Source of the DNA: Catellatospora paridis
GTDB lineage: Bacteria; Actinomycetota; Actinomycetes; Mycobacteriales; Micromonosporaceae
Length of the DNA: 64,000 nt
Reading direction: 5' to 3'
Assembly: GCF_009720365.1 (NCBI RefSeq)
Contig: NZ_ML769320.1
Coordinates: 145,276 to 209,275, forward strand
The first letter of the stretch is position 1. The number at the start of each line of letters is the position of its first letter. Of this stretch, positions 60,882 to 64,000 are shown one piece after another. A program made the translations under genes and the position numbers. Under the pieces are notes generated by a model, which worked only from the letters and a program-made list of their open reading frames with translations, did no database searches and was not told the DNA's origin.

Positions 60882-61385
60882 ATGATCACATTCGAGGAGT
60901 ACGTCCGATTACGCGGCGCGCGTCTGGTCGGCCTGGCGCGGCTGCTCGTCCACGACCGCCACCTGGCCGAGGACCTCGTGCAAGAGGTGCTTGGCCGAGC
61001 CTTTGCCCGTTGGAACAAGATCGTCAAGTTCGGTGAGCCCGACGCGTACGTGCGCCGGATGCTCGTCAACGCGCACATCAGCCGGCAGCGCCGCCGCTCG
61101 TCGAGCGAACTCGCGGTCGGCGACGTCGCCGACCGCGCCGACCGCACGGATGTCGGCGCTGCGGCAGCCGACCGCGACGCCGCCTGGCGGCTGCTGGCCG
61201 AGCTGCCGCCCAAGCAGCGCGCCACCCTGGTGCTGCGCTACTACGAGGACCTCGACGACGCCGCCATCGCCGAGATCCTGGACTGCGCGCCGAGCACCGT
61301 CCGCACCCAGGCGATGCGCGCCCTCGCCACCCTCCGCCGGCACCTGGACGTGCCGGCGGCCCTTGCCCGAGGAGGAGACCGGTGA
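60882..61385 (+). CDS. SigE-family (ECF) RNA polymerase sigma factor
   Basis: The 167-residue protein starts at ATG 60882. Region 2 is FEEYVRLRGARLVGLARLLVHDRHLAEDLVQEVLGRAFARWNKI and region 4 is LPPKQRATLVLRYYEDLDDAAIAEILDCAPSTVRTQAMRALATLR. The opening FxxYVxxR and the RWNKI feature are typical of the abundant SigE (ECF41/SACE_0644-like) group of actinomycetes. Its stop overlaps the partner's start (GTGA). Confidence 0.92.
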   Translation: MITFEEYVRLRGARLVGLARLLVHDRHLAEDLVQEVLGRAFARWNKIVKFGEPDAYVRRMLVNAHISRQRRRSSSELAVGDVADRADRTDVGAAAADRDAAWRLLAELPPKQRATLVLRYYEDLDDAAIAEILDCAPSTVRTQAMRALATLRRHLDVPAALARGGDR

Positions 61386-62551
61386 ACACCGACATCGACG
61401 AGACGATCCGCGCCGCGCTGCACGAACGTGCCGATGGCGACGTGCACTTGGAAGGCCTGCTCGCCGGCGCCACCCGGCTGGGCAAACGCCGGCGTCGGAT
61501 CCATCACGCCCTGGTCGCCGGCGGGACCGCCGTGGCGGTGCTGGCTGTCGGCGGCGTGCTGTCGGCGGTGCCGTGGGGCACCGCGGCGGCTCCTGGCGTG
61601 GACACCGCGACGCAGCCGAGTGCGGCGACCACTGGACCGTCCACACCGTCGCGCGGTGGATCGGTGAGCCCACTGCCGGCTCTGCCGAGCGAAGCGGCCG
61701 CCGTGGGCGCGTTCCGGCCGCCGTACGTCGCCGCCGCGAAGCCGCTGGGCCAGGGCGGACGGGTCGGCACCGGGCAGCTGCTGTACCTGGACGCCGCCGA
61801 CCCGGCGGCGGTCAGGATGACGTGGTCGACCGGGCAGCGGCACGAGTCGCTGACGGTGGTCCGGGTGAGCGACGCGGCGGCGTTCAGCCGGTACGAGGTG
61901 CTGGCGGCGGACACGGAGCAGGGCCTGGTGGCCGCCCGACGCGGCGAGCCGCTGCCACCGCCCGTGTCCACCGAGCCGGTGACCTTCGACGGCAGGCCGG
62001 CGACGCTGCGGCTGAGCGACCGGGTGGCGGGCCGGCAGTCGTACGGTTCGCTGACCTGGCAGCCCGCGCCGGGCACCTGGGTGCAGGTCGTCCTGCACGT
62101 CGACGACCAGCCGCAGACCGAGCGGTCCGAGGTGCTGGCGACGGCGGGCCTGGTGCGCTTCGACCGGGTGCGCCGCTGCGTGGTGGGGTTCCGGCTGGCC
62201 TGGACGCCGCCGGGCACCCGGATGACGGACTGCTCCTTCGAGGCGGTGGGCCGCCCGGGGCGGGTCGCCACGTACAGCGGTGCGCGGCTGGCCACCGGCG
62301 GCGCGTGGTGGTGGGTGAACACCCACAACCGTGCGGACCTCGACACCTCCGGCCCGTTCGTGGAGATCGACGGTCGCCGGATCCAGTCGGCCAAGAACGC
62401 GGCCGGGTACGCGTACAGCGGCACGCAGGCGGCGTCGTTGAGCCCCGGCACGCCCTCGATCAGCCAGGGCGACGCCAACCGGGTGATGGGCCACTTCGCC
62501 CCGATCACCGGTGACTTCCCCCAGGCCTGGGTCCAGGACCCGCTGCGCTGA
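61382..62551 (+). CDS. Membrane-anchored partner of SigE-type sigma factor
   Basis: The 389-residue product starts at GTG 61382. Residues 1-40 are cytoplasmic and basic (RLGKRRRRIHH), one transmembrane helix follows (ALVAGGTAVAVLAVGGVLSAV), then a Thr/Ser/Pro linker and a large extracytoplasmic domain. Organisation and coupling to the sigma gene match actinobacterial sigma-associated membrane proteins. There is no zinc anti-sigma motif. A regulatory role is inferred from gene order. Confidence 0.78.
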   Translation: MNTDIDETIRAALHERADGDVHLEGLLAGATRLGKRRRRIHHALVAGGTAVAVLAVGGVLSAVPWGTAAAPGVDTATQPSAATTGPSTPSRGGSVSPLPALPSEAAAVGAFRPPYVAAAKPLGQGGRVGTGQLLYLDAADPAAVRMTWSTGQRHESLTVVRVSDAAAFSRYEVLAADTEQGLVAARRGEPLPPPVSTEPVTFDGRPATLRLSDRVAGRQSYGSLTWQPAPGTWVQVVLHVDDQPQTERSEVLATAGLVRFDRVRRCVVGFRLAWTPPGTRMTDCSFEAVGRPGRVATYSGARLATGGAWWWVNTHNRADLDTSGPFVEIDGRRIQSAKNAAGYAYSGTQAASLSPGTPSISQGDANRVMGHFAPITGDFPQAWVQDPLR

Positions 62552-62583
62552 CCGATGCCTGCCCGCGGGCGGTGAACCGTTAA

Positions 62584-62627
62584 GAAGGGCACCTTCTGCA
62601 ACGCATAACGTTGTGAAGGTGCCCTTC
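62584..62627. repeat. Palindrome family B, copy 2
   Basis: GAAGGGCACCTTC (62584-62596) and GAAGGTGCCCTTC (62615-62627) form the outer stem, and CAACG/CGTTG the inner one. It shares the outer 13 bases and inner core with the copy at 58909-58954. It lies between two convergent gene ends. Confidence 0.85.
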
Positions 62628-62698
62628 CTTTCTCAGCTGCCGGTGCAGGTGGAGCCGTTGAGTTGAAGGCGGGCGGCTCCGGCACCTGGCGAACGCGC

Positions 62699-63181
62699 TC
62701 AGTGTTCCCAGGGCAGCTCGCGTGGCCGGCGGGACCAGCGCGGACTGAGCTGCTCGGACTCGAAACGGGAGGTCCAGCGCCGCCGCTCCGCGCCGCCGTC
62801 GAAGGCGGTCGCCGCGTCGAACCTGCGGTCGAGCGCGCCCAGCAGCGAACCCAGCTCCCCGTCGGCGAGTTCCGGGTGGGCCTCCAGGATCAGTCCGAGC
62901 GAGTCGCGGCTGGCCAGGTCGTTGAAGTAGAGGTCGATCAGGTAGCCGTCGTCGAGGCGGTCCTGCTCCAGGCGGCCGATCAGGTGTTCCCAGAGCCGGA
63001 ATCTGCTGCAGACCGAGTACTTCGGTTCGCGCAGCACGGCGGCGAACCGGGGTGACATACCCGCGCGTTCGCGCTCCAGGCGCTCGGCGTCGATCCGCTC
63101 GATCGACGTACGCTCCGCCGGGGTGAGCCGCGTCCAGGCGGCTTCCGTCGCGGGGGCGTCGTCGGCCCAGTTCACAGCCAT
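62699..63181 (-). CDS. 160-aa protein of unknown function
   Basis: The soluble, charged, mainly helical protein (MAVNWADDAPATEAAWTRLTPAERTS...) contains a conserved-looking core LWEHLIGRLEQDRLDDGYLIDLYFNDLASRDSL. It has no transmembrane segment. Just upstream on the same strand is a short C-terminal-looking remnant (63194-63289), a layout reminiscent of toxin/immunity pairs, but nothing in the sequence proves that. No family is recognised. Confidence 0.7.
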   Translation of the reverse strand: MAVNWADDAPATEAAWTRLTPAERTSIERIDAERLERERAGMSPRFAAVLREPKYSVCSRFRLWEHLIGRLEQDRLDDGYLIDLYFNDLASRDSLGLILEAHPELADGELGSLLGALDRRFDAATAFDGGAERRRWTSRFESEQLSPRWSRRPRELPWEH

Positions 63182-63193
63182 ATGTCGGCCCGT

Positions 63194-63289
63194 TCACTCG
63201 TTGAGCTGCTGCAGATAGTAGGCGTAACCGTTGTCGGGCTGCATGAACGTGCCGTTACGGATTCCATAGTCGGATATCAGTAGTCCCGG
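63194..63289 (-). pseudogene. Possible C-terminal remnant of an unidentified gene
   Basis: The frame reads PGLLISDYGIRNGTFMQPDNGYAYYLQQLNE before a TGA, 12 bases before the next start. It has protein-like composition unlike random frames here, but is cut off upstream by the TnpB relic, whose end overlaps it. It may be the tail of a gene interrupted by that element. Confidence 0.35.
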
Positions 63290-63671
63290 CCTTTCGGGCG
63301 GGAAGGTCCGTCACGGTGTCACCGTTGCGCGGGTGCGTTTCGGTGTCCTGAGTACGGTCTCTCGCTTCTGTCCGCTGGCGCGGGATTGCGCCACCTGCCC
63401 GCCCACCCGGCCGCTTGCGCGGTCGGGTGGTGGTGCGGGTCTTCTGGTCGGCTCCACGAGGTTTCGACGCTTGCGCGTCCTGGTCTCCGGCCACTCCGGT
63501 ACCAGTCGTCACGGCCGCTGCGAGGGCGGCCAAATTTCGTGCTGCGTTGGCGTCGCGGTCCATCACCAGCGGGCAGACGTCGCAGTCGAAGGCTCGGACG
63601 TGCAGCGCAAGCTTGGCTTTCGTCGCGCACGCCTGCACTACAAAACCGGGCTGCACTTGGAACTTCTTCAC
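63255..63671 (-). pseudogene. IS200/IS605-type TnpB (OrfB), C-terminal relic
   Basis: The frame contains the TnpB zinc-ribbon end ATKAKLALHVRAFDCDVC and the final RuvC acidic segment MDRDANAARNLAAL, followed by the usual long basic/Gln-rich tail ending GDTVTDLPARKAG. The first CxxC of the ribbon is missing and no catalytic RuvC-I or -II part is present upstream, where sequence changes to an unrelated frame. Therefore only the last ~130 residues survive. A CCCGCCC-GAAA-GGCCGGG hairpin lies at its 3' end. Confidence 0.8.
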
Positions 63672-64000
63672 GCGACGCAGTCCCCGCGGTGGACGACCCG
63701 CGTGCCGTGATCGAACGAACCGACAGCCGCCCCGCGCAGGGTGCCACCATCGAGATTAGTCAGCAGCCAGCGCGCCCACTGCGCAAGCTTCACCGAGCCA
63801 CCATACAAGTCCATGTTCGACCACGTCCGACCATAGAATCCGGAGCAGTTTGAGCCCCCTGTGCGCGCCGGCATGGCGCTTCGTCAGCCTAACGCTCGGC
63901 ACTTCAGCTGGCGCAGTCTAATCAGGAGGCAAAGGGTCGAGGAGGGGGGGGGGGGACACCCCGGCGCGGGGGGGGGGGGGGGCGCCCAGCGGGAGAGCAA
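63672..64000. other. Contig-end region without recognisable gene; poly-G tracts
   Basis: A 68-codon minus-strand frame (63668-63874) has no recognisable domain or ribosome site. From 63944 a 12-G and from 63968 a 15-G homopolymer occur around a GC-only stretch. This looks like a low-quality assembly end rather than biology. Confidence 0.6.

Overview
The window is GC-rich actinobacterial DNA with almost back-to-back genes on both strands. Family-level features point to Micromonosporaceae (Actinoplanes, Catellatospora or Dactylosporangium-like): an Scr1/DUF5753-type regulator, many alternative-start or apparently leaderless genes, secreted CBM2, GH48 and PL1 enzymes, and abundant intergenic palindromes. 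This is an inference from gene content; no rRNA or species marker is present.

Region 1 (1-20.1 kb) is mostly housekeeping and chromosomal-core. It starts with an M16 peptidase pair (the first truncated by the window edge), a NudC-like Nudix enzyme and an ArsR/MFS pair. It then enters a block whose gene content I recognise as conserved in actinobacteria, including the Mycobacterium Rv3193c-Rv3198A neighbourhood: mycoredoxin, UvrD2 helicase, whiB7 with a long transcribed leader and intrinsic terminator, an ABC1 kinase, a ThiF-like protein, DUF5679, a YgjP-type metallopeptidase, a DUF2342 metalloprotease, a Lon-like PDZ protease and a UPF0182 membrane protein. Three DnaA-box-like 9-mers lie in one short intergenic gap inside this block.

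Region 2 (20.1-31.9 kb) carries two initiator tRNA genes flanking an AraC regulator and a secreted beta-helix protein. It continues with a secreted chymotrypsin-like protease, a LysR regulator, an ECF sigma/partner pair, RecQ, a secreted GH76 mannanase under a LacI-type operator, and an iron-box-controlled siderophore-interacting protein.

Region 3 (31.9-38.6 kb) holds a divergent TetR/DHA2 efflux pair with three operators at exact 21-bp spacing. Next to it is an unrecognised envelope locus: a multi-pass membrane protein convergent with three anchored or secreted proteins of similar apparent fold, linked by a 25-aa mini-ORF. An aldo/keto reductase follows.

Region 4 (38.6-60.7 kb) is a plant-cell-wall island. 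It has a modular GH48 cellulase with a CebR-type box and a LacI-controlled sugar ABC operon lacking an ATPase. A divergent uronate operon follows (Gfo/Idh, UxaC, a fuconate-dehydratase-like enolase, fructuronate reductase, Gfo/Idh), then four secreted PL1 pectate lyases. Operators containing TGCAAACG lie in both divergent promoters and upstream of the first lyase, so one LacI protein probably couples extracellular pectin cleavage to uptake and galacturonate/glucuronate catabolism.

Region 5 (60.7-64 kb) contains a SigE-type sigma factor with its membrane partner, an unknown 160-aa protein, a truncated TnpB relic and a suspicious poly-G tail at the contig end.
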